The notes under the pieces are model-generated. The model had not been told where the DNA came from. It searched no databases and saw only the letters and a program-made list of their open reading frames with translations. A stretch of 64,000 nt of DNA from Linnemannia elongata (Eukaryota; Mortierellomycota; Mortierellomycetes; Mortierellales; Mortierellaceae), in assembly GCA_036320915.1 (NCBI GenBank), contig JAXBDG010000022.1, forward strand, positions 744,001 through 808,000, given 5' to 3'. Each line of letters opens with the position of its first letter. Position 1 is the stretch's first letter. Positions 21,748-33,476 of the stretch are shown one piece after another. Both the position numbers and the translations under genes were made by a program.

Positions 21748-22548
21748 TTAGATGGGACCATGGGGGTTGTTGGGCGGCCGAGGCGAATAATAAGAAGTAT
21801 CCATCGTAGCTTTCTCAACGGACGAGTTGACCATGGACGATGTAGCGGATGAAAAAGGAGCCGTCGAGGGAGCCGTTGAATAGAATGGCTGGGTATCATG
21901 GTGTCTTTCCTCAGGTCCGCGCACAATAGTCGGTCTCGAATAATTAGGAATGCCAGGCGGGAATAATGTTGTAGGAACAGCAGTAGCTGTGATTGGAGGT
22001 GCTGGGCTAGTCCACGACGAGAGTGACGCAGGTCCTGACATAGATCCAGATCCATGTCCATGTCCGTGGCTTGAGGGTACGTAGGGTATATTTTCTCCTG
22101 CCTTGACTTCGTTTCCTGTCGTGGTCACCACGCTTGGGCGAGGATGTGAAGAAAGTTGTAGTTGGTGCTGCAGGTCTGCTGGCCGGTATGAGTCTTGCTG
22201 AAACGGTACCGATGGTGCCGACAGAGCGTATGGATGAGGCGGAGAAGGTACAAAGGGCTGGTATGGATGCTGTGGTTGCGGTTGTATGGGCAATGGCTGT
22301 GGTTGTGGTGGGAGGACTCCAGACGAGGGTAGTGGGCGAACTAGCAGACCGACGGTACCGTCGGGCAGGACGCCTGTTGACATCAATCCTTGGGGTTCCT
22401 GGGCATGCATCAGGTTGGTGGCGTCCATAAGTTTCTGTGTGCTTCGTGCATTGGCTTCCTTGCGACAGCAGCACATGTAGATAAGGCCGAGGCCGACGAA
22501 GACGGACGGCACTGTGATACCGATAATGGCTCCTTGGCTGAGCGACAT
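21748..22548 (-). CDS. Single-pass membrane protein with disordered Pro-rich tail, unknown
   Basis: Single exon, 266 residues. A hydrophobic helix at residues 7-26 (AIIGITVPSVFVGLGLIYMC) is followed by CCCRKEANARS, so the N-terminus probably faces outside or the lumen and the tail is cytosolic. The juxtamembrane Cys run is a plausible S-acylation site. Residues 60-266 are Pro/Gln/Ser/Thr-rich with no domain (HPYQPFVPSPPHPYALS). No family is recognised. It is divergent from the membrane protein at 23331, and an A47 tract lies in its 5' leader. Confidence 0.65.
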   Translation of the reverse strand: MSLSQGAIIGITVPSVFVGLGLIYMCCCRKEANARSTQKLMDATNLMHAQEPQGLMSTGVLPDGTVGLLVRPLPSSGVLPPQPQPLPIQPQPQHPYQPFVPSPPHPYALSAPSVPFQQDSYRPADLQHQLQLSSHPRPSVVTTTGNEVKAGENIPYVPSSHGHGHGSGSMSGPASLSSWTSPAPPITATAVPTTLFPPGIPNYSRPTIVRGPEERHHDTQPFYSTAPSTAPFSSATSSMVNSSVEKATMDTSYYSPRPPNNPHGPI

Positions 22549-22564
22549 GACTGACGGCTGTTGT

Positions 22565-22567
<3 letters not shown>

Positions 22568-22614
<47 letters not shown>
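22568..22614. repeat. T47 homopolymer in a 5' leader
   Basis: There are 47 T on the plus strand, equal to A47 on the coding strand, starting about 20 nt upstream of the ATG at 22548. It is the longest homopolymer in the window. Confidence 0.95.
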
Positions 22615-22617
<3 letters not shown>

Positions 22618-23330
22618 TTGAACGTTCTCGTTGCTTTTCTGTTCCTGAGGTGGTGGGTGCCCCTTTTCTATTTCTGTTCCTGAGTGATGAAGAATGACAA
22701 GAGTGCGAAGCAGACAGTGGGCTGTTGTTCTTTTTTTGTATGGTGTGTATATTGTCGTTGTCTTGGGGTGGGTTTATTGAATGAGAGGTAGTGTGGTTTG
22801 AAGAACCAAGGATGAGCGAGAGATTGGGTGTCTGTGTTAATAATATGCAGATGGAGGGCGAGGTGGAGGGGATGGGGAAAGAGAGGGAGAATAAAAACAA
22901 CAAAAGCCCCAATAAGCTAGTGCTGTCTGCTGTCCACTCTGTCTGTACTCTCTTCAGCCCCGCCCTTGAACTCATGTATTCTGAATCAAATCTGAATTTG
23001 CAGACAACAAAGCTAAACAAAGACACGCCGCGTCCCTGCTGCGAGAGTTAAAATAAGAATAAGCATTTCTTTTTTCTTTTCTCTTCTTTTTCGGTTATCA
23101 TCGATTGGGCAGTTGACTCCCTCAGAAGGGCATGCACCAGCGACAGGCACCATGCTGCCGTACCTGGTAAGGTCTGCCCTGACCTTTAAAAAGTTTAAAT
23201 ACCAAACCAATACCCCACTTCTCTTGTTGTCTTTTTCCCTCCCATTCAACCCTCTCTCACTCTTCATACCTTCACCTCCATTCAAAACACTCGCAGAGCA
23301 AAACACAGCCACTAATACCCACTCCCCACT
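22615..23330. other. Divergent promoter region between two membrane-protein genes
   Basis: No gene is seen. The plus side is pyrimidine-rich from about 23215 to the ATG at 23331. An in-frame TAA lies six codons upstream of that ATG, which fixes the start. Confidence 0.55.
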
Positions 23331-24775
23331 ATGCGACTGTTCCCTTACTGCTTTGCGACCGACTCGGCCGCAACCACCATCTACGGATTTGCTCTCGCCA
23401 GGAAGGATGGCACCACAAACAACGACTTTTACAACATCCTCATCAAGTCAAACCCCAACCCCCGCTCCGATCTCACAGACCTCACTTGGACCCTTGTCAG
23501 CGTATCCCCTCAATCGCGCAACCATATGCTCGACTTTTATGCAAAGCATGGCGTACCTTACGACTGCACTATCGACGACAACGGAGTCTTCTCGGTCCTT
23601 TCTCACAAATCCGATGAATCCTTTTCCGACAGTGGGCCTCAACAAATCCCAAGGGGATTGCAGTTCCGCCCTCCTTCTGCCGGTGGCAGTGACAAGCATG
23701 TCTGGTCGGATATTGTCACATCCAATTCCACCGACTACTCGAACACCTGGGGCTCTGACTTGGAATATCCGAGTCAGCTCTTCAACTTCAAGGACTCCGC
23801 CGGACAGAACAATCTTATGCATGTTGTTGTCCAGCAGCTTAATTACCAGCCTGGCGGGGTTTATGTCGCAGCCTTCGATTCGCCTTCCTCGACGATGAGT
23901 TTTGGATCTGCGTGGCTATCGAATCAGACCAAGTACGGCGTCTTCAAGGCTGCTTGGTACACCCCAGGCTCTATCCATTCCCTGAGTACGATCGGTTCCC
24001 AAGCGTTGTTGACTTCGATCCCCATCACAAGCTCATCCACCAATCCTCCGGTTGAATCCGCTACCATTCGAAATGTCACGGCAACCATTGGCGTCAAATG
24101 CTATGAAGACAACATCAGATTCAGGGTGCACACTCTTGGCAACAGCAGCATCATTTCGTGCATGAGCTTTGTATGACATCATTTGAATTCATTGGTGCCA
24201 ATGGTGTTCAGGCGTGTATGTAGTTTGTGATCGATTTCGCGGCGACAACTTTAACGCTTCTTCCTCCCTTGTGTCGCTACTAGCAAGACTTCACGACACA
24301 AATATTTGTACTCAACGACACCGCCACCGTCACTGTTCCGCTGATAAAATCCGTGGATGAGGCCAGAGCGATGATCGCGGTGAAAGGCTCGGATGGCAAT
24401 TCCTTCCTCTTTTTACATGGCGAGTATCGTATGTACAGTCACCAGATTGATGGTCCATCTGCCGGTACCAGAGTCGAATTGAGTGCCAATATCAGCATTA
24501 GTGGCGGTTTTGGAGGAGGGCCAGGCGTTCCTGATGACCCATTCAGGTATCCAAGTGATAGCGATGTTCTAGGCAATGTTATGATGGCTATCATTGTGGG
24601 GCCTAGTGTCTTGGGTGCTTTAGCAGTGGCGTGCTGCATTGGTTGCTGTGTGCGTCGTCGTCGTCGTCGCCAACGCCGTAGAGAGTCTGAAGCCCAGCCT
24701 GTGCCGGATAATGAAGCCCAGCCTGTGCCGGATAATGAAGCCCAGCCTGTGCTGGATAATGACGCCCAGTCGTAA
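23331..24775 (+). CDS. Type I-like membrane protein with cytosolic tail repeats, unknown
   Basis: Exons 23331-24170 and 24284-24775, 443 residues. The large N-terminal part (1 to about 370) is rich in Ser/Thr/Asn, has several N-X-S/T sequons and beta-type composition (ATDSAATTIYGFALARK; DLTWTLVSVSP), suggesting an extracellular domain. One membrane helix follows (about 377-398, MAIIVGPSVLGALAVACC), then RRRRRRQRRR, a strong stop-transfer signal placing the tail in the cytosol. The tail carries three copies of EAQPVPDN (the last as EAQPVLDN), made by a perfect 24-bp DNA repeat near 24702-24760. No classical signal peptide is visible at the start, and an in-frame stop lies six codons upstream; an unseen upstream exon could supply one. 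No known family is recognised. Confidence 0.72.
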
Positions 24776-24964
24776 AACGCGACTCGCCTTACGTGACATC
24801 CCTCCTTACACCTTCAACTCCTAATAAACCGCAGCCCTCCTTCTCCTTCGCAGTCACTTGGCAGTGAAATTCGATTTGAGTATTTTAGACAGTTCACTTT
24901 TCTTTATTCTTTACTCCACCCACCGCATCACCACTCAACTTAACATCGACACAAACAACACACC

Positions 24965-26480
24965 ATGGCTGTAAGGCAACCACAACAGCAGCACTCGACG
25001 AACCACAGGAGTTTCAAAAAAAAAGAGAAAAAGAATAACGTAAACAAAACACACTTGCTCAACCTCTGATCACTCCCCTCTCTTTCTCTCTTTCTCTCTT
25101 TCTCTCTTTCTCCTGTCTCGCTCTATGTGAACCCAAATCAACCCACCCCCCTTCATAGGACAAAGACAAGGACAAGGACAAGGACAAATCACGTTACCGC
25201 TACCAGAGCGAGATCCAGCAAATGATGTTTGTCTTTGGCGAAGTCTCGGACGCCATCCAGGAGACCACCATGCTCGTCGAAGACATTGTTCGCTCACAAG
25301 TCATCGAGATTGTACGTTCTACTTCAACTCACATTGTTACGAGAGGGCTAAATTATTTATTGAACTCCAATAACTGTACTGACGCGCCACCCCCGGTTGT
25401 ACCTCTCACAAAAAAATGACCCCAGATATGTCTGGCAGCTCAACAGGCACGGAAAAGGGCTTCTAGATTCATGACAGCAGAGGACCTCATCTTTCTTATC
25501 AGACACGACCGCCCCAAGGTCAACCGACTCCGGACATATCTCTCTTGGAAGGATGTCCGCAAAAACGTCAAGGATTCATCGGACGGCGCAGGAGGCACAG
25601 GAGCTGATGATGTGGCGGGATTAGATGACGCTGCTGCTGCACATGAGAAGGGTGGCGGAGTAGATGGACCTGGGGGTGGACCAAATGGCAAAAACTCTGC
25701 AGCAGGGCCAGTCCCTGTGTCAAAGGCTCGACGGATGAGGGTCAAATTGAGCTGGGAGCTGCTTAATGGGTTTGCGGATGCTATGCTTGGAAACGGAGAG
25801 GACGATGAGGAAGACGATGATGATGAGGACGCCTACCTGGACTCCATGCAACGACTGCGAGTACGTATTCGAATTATATTAGCGTTTTGTCTTTGCCATT
25901 TGAGCATAAGAGTGTGACACTAATACCTCAAATTTTTGAACAATAGGATGCAGACAGGATCACACTGGCGATGACGAGAGAGGAATACGAGCACTACAGT
26001 GAATGTCGACAGGCATCTTTCACATACAGGAAAGCAAAGCGGTTTCGGGAATGGGCCAACATGGCCTCATACATCGACATGCGACCCAACGACGACATTA
26101 TCGATATTCTCGGCTTCTTGACCTTTGAGATGGTGACAACCCTGACAGAGGCCGCCCTGAAGGTGAAGAAGGAAGAAGACGAAAAGCAACGGCTCTATCG
26201 CGAAGCAGTGGTTGCAGCAAAGAACAAGAGCATGGGCAAAGCTGAAGACGGCACAGGATCAGGCGCCGGCGGAGACGGAAGTAATGGCGCCAACAATGGA
26301 GCAGGCGAGGATATGGATCTAGATGAGGATGTTCCGGGACTGTTCTCGTTGCCACCCAGCGAGAAAGGTCCCCTGCAGTCACGGCATATCCGTGAAGCTT
26401 TTCGACGACTGCAACGCGCACCTCTTCCTATCAAAAACTACAACGGAGGATTGGCGCGGACCAAGGTCTCGTTGATTTGA
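24965..26480 (+). CDS. SPT3: SPT3, SAGA complex histone-fold subunit
   Basis: Exons 24965-24970 (only ATG GCT), 25159-25311, 25426-25860 and 25947-26480, giving 375 residues. Spt3 is the SAGA subunit that delivers TBP to promoters. The N-terminal histone fold is clear: YQSEIQQMMFVFGEVSDA, VEDIVRSQVIEI and RFMTAEDLIFLIRHDRPK. A Gly/Asp/Ala-rich loop follows. The conserved C-terminal half contains YEHYSECRQASFTYRKAKRF and SYIDMRPNDDIIDILGFLTF. It ends ARTKVSLI. AATAAA lies about 25 nt after the stop. Intron 1 contains a TCTCTTTC repeat (about 25076-25115). It is convergent with VPS2. Confidence 0.93.
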
Positions 26481-26765
26481 CGACTGTTTGATACAGTGCG
26501 GAATAAAATAACAAAGATCCATTCTAGAGTCCATGTTCCTGGCCTACTCGATGCCGTTTAATGGTCCAGATCTGGCCGTTCAGACCAGTTCCCATCTCGC
26601 CAATCGTAAGAAAGTTAATGTCTATAGCGCATCGTCTTTATTTGGACAGTAGGGGTGTTGATTATTATGTCGAATACGCGGTGCTGTCGCTGTTGCTGCT
26701 GATGTCCTCTCAGCATGAACCTATGGCTGCCGTCAATGTCAGAGTCGTTGTCAAGTTCTCCTGCT

Positions 26766-28061
26766 TTAGCTCTTGAGAGCCTCCAAGCGTCTCTGCATGT
26801 CGTCCAATGCTGGCTCTTCCTCTTCCTCTTCCGCCTCGGTTGGCAACGATCCAGCGGCGAGGGGAGCCTCTCCCAAAAGACCTACAACAATGAAAACATG
26901 AAATGGTGTGAGTATCCATCAGCTTCAATCCAGAGCACGAAAGTTGTACATGAAATGATGTAAGGGGATCCTGCAGACATTACCATCTGTAATCTGGAAG
27001 AGAACTTTGTTGACCTCCTCCTCAGCCTCTTCCTCGATTTCGTCGTCGTCCATCGACTCCATGGTATCCTGAAGCATCTCGTCAATAATGCCAGCCTGGA
27101 GAGTGTAGGTGACAAATGAAAATTGGTTATCAATAAAACGAGATCGATAATGACGCATTGACCTATGACATCAACCGCGCAGGCAAACCGAGGAATAGAA
27201 CATAGAAGAGTATGCTGCGTACCTTCATCATCTCCTTGGACATTTCCTGCATCTGGGCAGAGATCTCTGGAAGCTTGACCAGGTTGTTGACCATGCCCAT
27301 GACCTCTGAGCTCTTCTGCAGCGTACCGGCAATCTTCAATGTGGCTATGAACAGGACGTAGAAGCGAAAGGAAAAAAATGAGACAACCAAGGACAGAAAC
27401 GATCCTTCCCTGAAATAACATCAGCATGCCAACATATCTACGCCAAGACCAAGTCTTTGACAAAAAAAAAAAAAAAAACTCAAACTTACAAAGCTGATGC
27501 TGGAGCTGCATGGATATTGAGTTCAATTGAGCTTTGCTGGTGACGATACGATCCTTCTGACGACGGGAGCGGACCAATTCCTTGGCGAGGATCTTGCAGG
27601 TACGGATATCGCCCTTCTTGGCCATCTGCTTGACCATCTTCTTGGCCTTGAGCTCCTCTGCCTCGATCCCGCGCTTCTGACGGTCCAGAGCTCGTTGCTG
27701 GGCGTTAATTTCTTGGCGCCACTTCCTGACCTGCACCAAAGGGGTCCAAGGTTCCGTTAAGTTGTCGTAGTGAGATGGGAATCAGTCAAAGTGTGAGATG
27801 AGCCCAACGGGTGAGAGGTGGGAAGAGAGGAAGAATGCAAAGAGTGTTGACGGATGTTAGTTGGCTGAAGGAATAGGCTTTTCTTCCATTGTTTGAACGT
27901 TCGGCATCCAGGACCAGAGTTCCTTAAACTGTCGCTCGTCATGCCATCCTGCCATTGCATGCAAAAGAGAGTGTTTGCAAGGTATGTACCATCTCTTCAG
28001 GGGTCTTCTTGCCAAAGAACCTTTGAACAGACTCGACGGAGGTTTTGAATGTCGATGCCAT
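26766..28061 (-). CDS. VPS2: ESCRT-III subunit VPS2/CHMP2-like
   Basis: Membrane-remodelling ESCRT-III subunit that recruits the Vps4 ATPase. Minus-strand exons are 28061-27990, 27730-27490, 27344-27223, 27095-26984 and 26881-26766, about 220 residues as expected for the Snf7 family. The N-terminus MASTFKTSVESVQRFFGKKT and the basic helix VRKWRQEINAQQRALDRQKR fit Vps2; an acidic linker (MDDDEIEEEAEEEV) follows. The C-terminal DDMQRRLEALKS is a MIM1-type motif for the Vps4 MIT domain. The 26984 boundary may be off by one base. Confidence 0.9.
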
Positions 28062-29569
28062 GATGCCTTTTTCTTCTATAGGTGTTGTGTCCTTGTTCTC
28101 TGAGCCTTTGTTGTGAGTTTGGCGGTTGTGCTGTGTTGTCCTGGATTGTGTTTGTCAATAGGTGAAAGAGTGGAAAGTGAAAAAGTGAGAGGGACGTAAA
28201 AAGAAAGGAGCGCGCTCTGAAAGGTTCGTTCCAACGACACGTTTTCTTTTTTTTTTAATCACGGGACTCGCAGCAGACAAGGGGAAAAAAAAAAAAAAAA
28301 AAAATCAAGGCACAAAGGGATCAGCCCTCCATCGCGTCGCAGGTGTTAAGGGCGGCTAAGCAGGGATTCCAGCCTTTGCAAAAGTAAACATGGACAAACA
28401 AAAAGACAGGTAATGCCAAGTGTGTCAGTACTCGCCCCTCAGATGCCAAAGTGAGTTCCCGCATTCACACTTAGCACCATATCGCCGACTCGTTTTTCAC
28501 ATTCCAGAAAACTGCTCGCGTTTGCTTCGCCTCCTCGTGCTATTCATCACTGCTGATAACTCACCTTGCGCTGGTTACCTTTAGAGAAGAAAGCACGTAG
28601 CCATTTCTGAAATCAACATTTCTGTCAACCCTTCGTCAATGGATTGGCTTGCCAATAGACTCGACCATGTTGGCCATTTTTGTTTTGTCTGTGAATGTGT
28701 GTTGTCCAAAAAGCAATCAAGTTCCGTTTCCTGTTAGCGAGGAGGAGGTTATGTTTTGGCAGAAAGTGAGAAATAAATATGTGGAGATCTTCTTGAATGT
28801 TGAATACAGAATATGAATGGTAAAGAAGAGATGAGCCACGACATTTTTTGCCTTTGGGTATGGCCGATGAATGGGCGTAGCATAGGCGGCTAGGTGGCTT
28901 AATGCATGAATGGACGCATGCTAATTTATTTGAGTTTGACAGTTGAAAGAAAAAAAAAAAGGCAACGCCCACAAGGCACAAGGGAGGCATGGATGGAGGA
29001 GCGAAAGGCAGACGTTGCTTGTTAGTCTATTGAACGTGAAAGTGGTACCGGGAGGGTGTACCGAGGATCCTGTTGGACTCACCCAGTCAAGCGTCTCGTG
29101 CGCCAATGTAGTGAAATAGAGTGGCGCCGAGATGGGACAGATATTCGAGTCCATCGAACTTCTTTTTCTAATTCCGCCCACCCCTCCAACCCTAAACCAG
29201 GGATTCTGAATGTGCGATGTGAGATAAGGCTTTTGTTGTTTTTTCTATTTTCATCATATTTGAGAGCATCAACGACAACCAGTGGGTGTAATAGGTGCTG
29301 TGTGTGTGTGAGTGGACTTGGTTCTGTTCCTGAATTGGTGCCCTGTTGCTGTTGGACTCGGTACGCATTTATCTTCCTTTGTTCTTTTCGTTCTTCGCTG
29401 CTCACCTTTTCTTCTCTTTTCGTGTTTCTTCTTCTCCCCGGTTCTCTCATTTTCTCTCAACCTACCCTCCTTCCACCCCTACCTTCCACCCCTACCTTCT
29501 ACTCCTTGCCACTACTTTTCCCATCACCACTCTTTCCATTCTCCTTATCCAACAACACCAACGACAACA
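28062..29569. other. Intergenic: VPS2 promoter and secreted-protein promoter
   Basis: No gene is seen. It contains an A20 tract (28285-28304). The final 250 bp before the ATG at 29570 are pyrimidine-rich (CTTCCACCCCTAC twice near 29470), typical of leaders in this genome. Confidence 0.55.
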
Positions 29570-30216
29570 ATGCGTTCCTCCTCCACTCTCTGGACAGCAC
29601 TAAGTCCTCTTCTCCTCCTCCTCATCCTCGCCCTCACCTCAACAACTACCGTAACCGCTCAATCCGACAAATGCCACGCCTGCATCCGCAAAGCCATCAC
29701 CACAGTCCCCGACTGTGCCGGCCTCACCCCCACTTCCCTCGACACCCTCGACAAGATTATCATCGGTTCCGCTATCGCCGACTCCACAGACAAGTACAAA
29801 ACATCGGACCCTGCTGGACTGAAATGCTTGACCGCCTTGATGTGGGATAGTGTCCAGTACAAGGGCAAGCTCTGGGGTGGATGTTTGGACCCTGTGAACT
29901 TGTGCCCTTGGGCAGAGATGATGCAGTGGTTGGAGATCATTCCCAAAGTTGCGTCCATCTATGGTGCTGGCAATCCTCCCGTAAGTCGCGTGTTTTTTTT
30001 TGTCATTTCAAGAAATGAGATTGTGAAAAAGATTCGTGATGCTTTAAAAAAAAAAAAAAAAATGCTTGAGGGAAACGCCAACGGACAACAAATTATGAGT
30101 ATTATTTTTTACCCAAGAAATCGATTGCTCACTCTTCTTTCATTCCATATTTTTTTTCCGTTTTTGTTTCAATCATCCAAAATTAGGCCCAGGTCTTGGT
30201 TGGTGCTCCTGCCTAA
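29570..30216 (+). CDS. Small secreted six-cysteine protein
   Basis: Exons 29570-29980 and 30187-30216 give 146 residues. A strong signal peptide occupies about residues 1-30 (LLLLLILALTSTTTVTA), so the mature protein is about 116 residues. It has six Cys, including CHAC at 35-38, enough for three disulfides. The second exon adds only AQVLVGAPA. It could be a wall-associated or effector-like protein, but no family is recognised. The 206-bp intron holds an A17 tract. The start is set by the signal peptide; longer upstream frames in the pyrimidine-rich leader are not credible. Confidence 0.75.
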
Positions 30217-30905
30217 GTCATTTACAAGGACGTGCCCCCCCCATCCAACACCACCTTCCTTTATTCACATCGCCATCCTCTTCTTGAACCATCGACAAGA
30301 AACACGACCTTCACCAACAACAATAAAAAACCCCCCTCCGCTCAGGAAGACCAATCCTTACTCAGAAACAGCTATTCGATGACTTCATTGTCAAAAACAA
30401 AGAGAACTCAGGCACAACGAAGAATTGATTTCAGGCACAACAACTGAAAACGGCAAACATAAACAATGACAACAGGGCGACATCATTTTGTGTACGACCT
30501 ATGAAATGATAAAGTCAGGGAAGTTCTGTATTGCCATCATTCAAAGCCATCAAGGACAAGCATACAACACACGCCCATCTCTCTTGTAGAACTCGCGTAT
30601 CTTCGAAAACACGTTACAGAAACTGAAACGTAAGCGATTGGATTAAAAAAACAGGATTGTGTATTGGAAAGGACGCTCTTTTAGCTACGACAAGTTCTAC
30701 ATTGGTGCGCCCCGGTCGTCAACAGAAAAGGTTTCCGTTCTTTAGAAGCGTGTGCTTTGAAATAGAAAGAAAAAAAAAAGGTAGAAGTCATTGGACTTGG
30801 TTGTTTGTGGTATTCGTATGATCGTCGTCGTTGTATCCTTCTTCTTGTTGTTGCTCCTTTGGTTCCATGATTCCAAATGGGTGGCCAATGATTTGACGCT
30901 GCCAT
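30217..30905. other. Convergent 3' regions
   Basis: A-rich 3' flank of the secreted-protein gene and of the RPEL gene. No gene is seen. Confidence 0.5.
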
Positions 30906-32683
30906 TTACACGACTTGACCCTCTATCAATATATATCACGGTGAGAAAAAAGTCGATGTCAGCATAGGGTTGATACATAATCGAGAACAGCAGAGTCAAA
31001 GAAAAACAAAGGTATTAGGAATAACTATGACGCACCAAGGATGTGCTTCTCGACGAGGGTTTCTGGGGTTGGGCGCTCCTGGATCTTGTGGTTCAGGACG
31101 TCCTCGAGCTGCGATCTCTTCAACTCTGCCTCCTTGCTCTGGAGAGCAGGTGCCACGTGCGAAGCTAAACAGTTTCAGTGATCCACAGGAAGCAGGGAGA
31201 AAGAGATGGAGACAGAAAAGTAATAACAAGGGACAAGAATAGTTAAAAAGTTTGTTAGTGTGCGGAATGGTAGCATCATGTTGTTATACCGTCATGCAAG
31301 AGATAATTGCTGGGAAGAAAAGCATAAGTGAGTTGAAAGGGAAGGAGAAAAGAAAGGAATGAGTGAGATAGGAGGAGAAAAAGAAAGGAATGGGAGGGAA
31401 GGGAAGAAGGTATGGGAGAGGGAAGAAGGGACATTTAAGTTGATCATAGGACAGCTGGCATGCATTCACTAACAGATACCAGTGACCCATCCCCCTCTCC
31501 CCTTCCCTTTCCCCGTCGCATTAATACATCTTCATCTCCTTACCATGCAAGATGTTGTGGTCAATCAACTCTGAGGCGGTAGGGCGGTTCTCGATCTTGT
31601 GGGCCAAGGCTGTCTCCAACTTGGCACGCTTGAGTTCTTCGGCCTGGTGTTGCAGAGCAGGGGCGATCTTGGGGTCTATTCAAAACGTATCAGAGATAGA
31701 GTGGATTAGTAGTGAGACTATTGTTCAACAGTGGACGTCGAGGACGGGGTAATTGGATTCAAGTAAAGCAATAACAAATAGGTCAAAGCACCCTCAAAAA
31801 GTCAACACCGCACAAAGAACAAGAATAAGAGAAGCGCGGCCCCTCATTGTGTTGGCGACTCGCCCCTGGGTCCAATAGCATGGTCAAGGCCCTGCCAATT
31901 TTTCGCTCTCACGCCCTCATGCTCTCTCCTTTTTTTTCATAGTGTCTCGCCTCTGGTACTCTCGGTCCTTTTTGGTCGTTTGGTCTGGGTCCTCACTGTA
32001 GCATGGGTTTGCCCCAGTTTTTACACTTTTGCCATCGAAAGCAAGGTGGTCTCGACCGCAAGGAGAACCATATGAAGATGGCCGCGGGAAAGAATTCAAG
32101 TGGACAAGACAGATGAGTTAAAGGCGAGAGGGGTGGGGAAGAGGAAGAAGACAAAGTACCTTTGAGAATGTTCCTGTCAACGAGCTCCTTCTGGTTGGGG
32201 CGCTCCTTCAAGAACTTGTCCAACTCTTCGTTCGATTTGCGCATTTGGTCTGTAGATGTAAACGCGCATCAAGAGGATGTTGTCCATGTTGTTGTTGGTC
32301 CAAGAAACATAATCGGTCCTAAGCGCGCGAAAAAGGGAAGGGTTCGAATACATCATCAAAAGGTTAGGATTCTCTTACTTTCAGTAGTTTTGTTATATCA
32401 TTCATACATGTCGAGGAATAGGTGTTACATACAATTGTTCAGTCAGGAAGAACGAGTAACGCAGCGAGACATATCCATGCAAAGAAGACAAGAGGCCAGA
32501 TGGATCCGTGAAGTATGATAGGTGTGAGAAAAAAAGTTGAGGACAAAGACACAAGAAAGACAGTGAGAGAGTGCGGAGGATAGTGCGAACTAGTTAGTGA
32601 CCGCGTATTATTTGTGGAGTAGCACAGTGAAGGAACAGAAAAAAGTGAGCAGAAAGAGAAAGTAAGGACGAGACTTTACCCAT
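30906..32683 (-). CDS. Small RPEL-repeat protein (probable actin binder)
   Basis: Minus-strand exons 32683-32680 (four bases, ATGG), 32249-32160, 31675-31544, 31164-31036 and 30922-30906 give 123 residues. It contains three RPEL motifs, which in animals (MRTF, Phactr) bind monomeric G-actin: KERPNQKELVDRNIL, ENRPTASELIDHNIL and QERPTPETLVEKHIL. Between them are similar spacers (IAPALQHQAEELKRAKLE; VAPALQSKEAELKRSQLE). Each motif sits in its own exon and every intron is phase 1, so the protein grew by exon duplication. It ends HILEGQVV. There is no SAP, leucine-zipper or phosphatase-binding part, so this is a free-standing RPEL module. Introns make up about 80% of the gene. Confidence 0.83.
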
Positions 32684-33476
32684 GGTGAATGAGGAATGAG
32701 TGTGTAGTGGAAAGTAGGTTGGTGTAGTTGTGGGTTGTGGGTTTTGCTAAAAGAAGGGGAAGAAAGAAGAAAAAAAGAAGAGAAAGAAAGTAGCTGCGTG
32801 CAAAATAAGGAAGATAAAAAAAGGAGGCGACTCAAGCATGAGTGAGGGTGTGTGTATATGTATCAAAGCTCCAATGCGGGCCATCTGACCACCTGTCTGC
32901 ATTGGGCAGGTTCGTTTGTTTTTTTGAGTTTTCACGGGAAGTGCGGTATCGTGTTCACTCTCGTTACTACTAATGCATTTCTCTTCTTTGTTACTTCTCT
33001 ATTTTTTTTTTTTTTTTTTTTTTTTTGTGAACAGATATCGTTCATCTATCAATAGGTCGACTACTGACATGAGATGGTCATGTCGGTCAAGATCGTGACC
33101 GAGGAAGACAACAAAGAGAAAACGAGAGAAGGAGAGAAGAGGGGTAAGGAGAAAATAGGCGGAGTTGTCAGGAGGCAGCAACAAGGGGTCAGTCGCTAGT
33201 CCGTCAGTCATGAAAAAGAAGCAGACGATGGAGAACAGAAACAGATACCAAGACAAAATGAACGAGGATCACTCTTTTTCTCCCTCTTTCGCTCTCTTTC
33301 TTCTCGCTAGGTCCTTGCTGTTTGCTCTTGTACTCTTCTCATATCCTTCAATCTCAATGACCCAATGGTTGACAATGAAAAAATGATTGTATTATGCATG
33401 TTGTTGTTGTTGTTGTTGTCGTTTCTACATCTACAAAGCGTCCTGTTCCAGTGTTCCTGGATCCCATTGAAGTCGT
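32684..33476. other. RPEL promoter and uL6m 3' region
   Basis: Purine-rich on the plus strand next to the RPEL start (pyrimidine-rich leader on the coding strand). A T25 tract lies at 33002-33026. No gene is seen. Confidence 0.5.
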
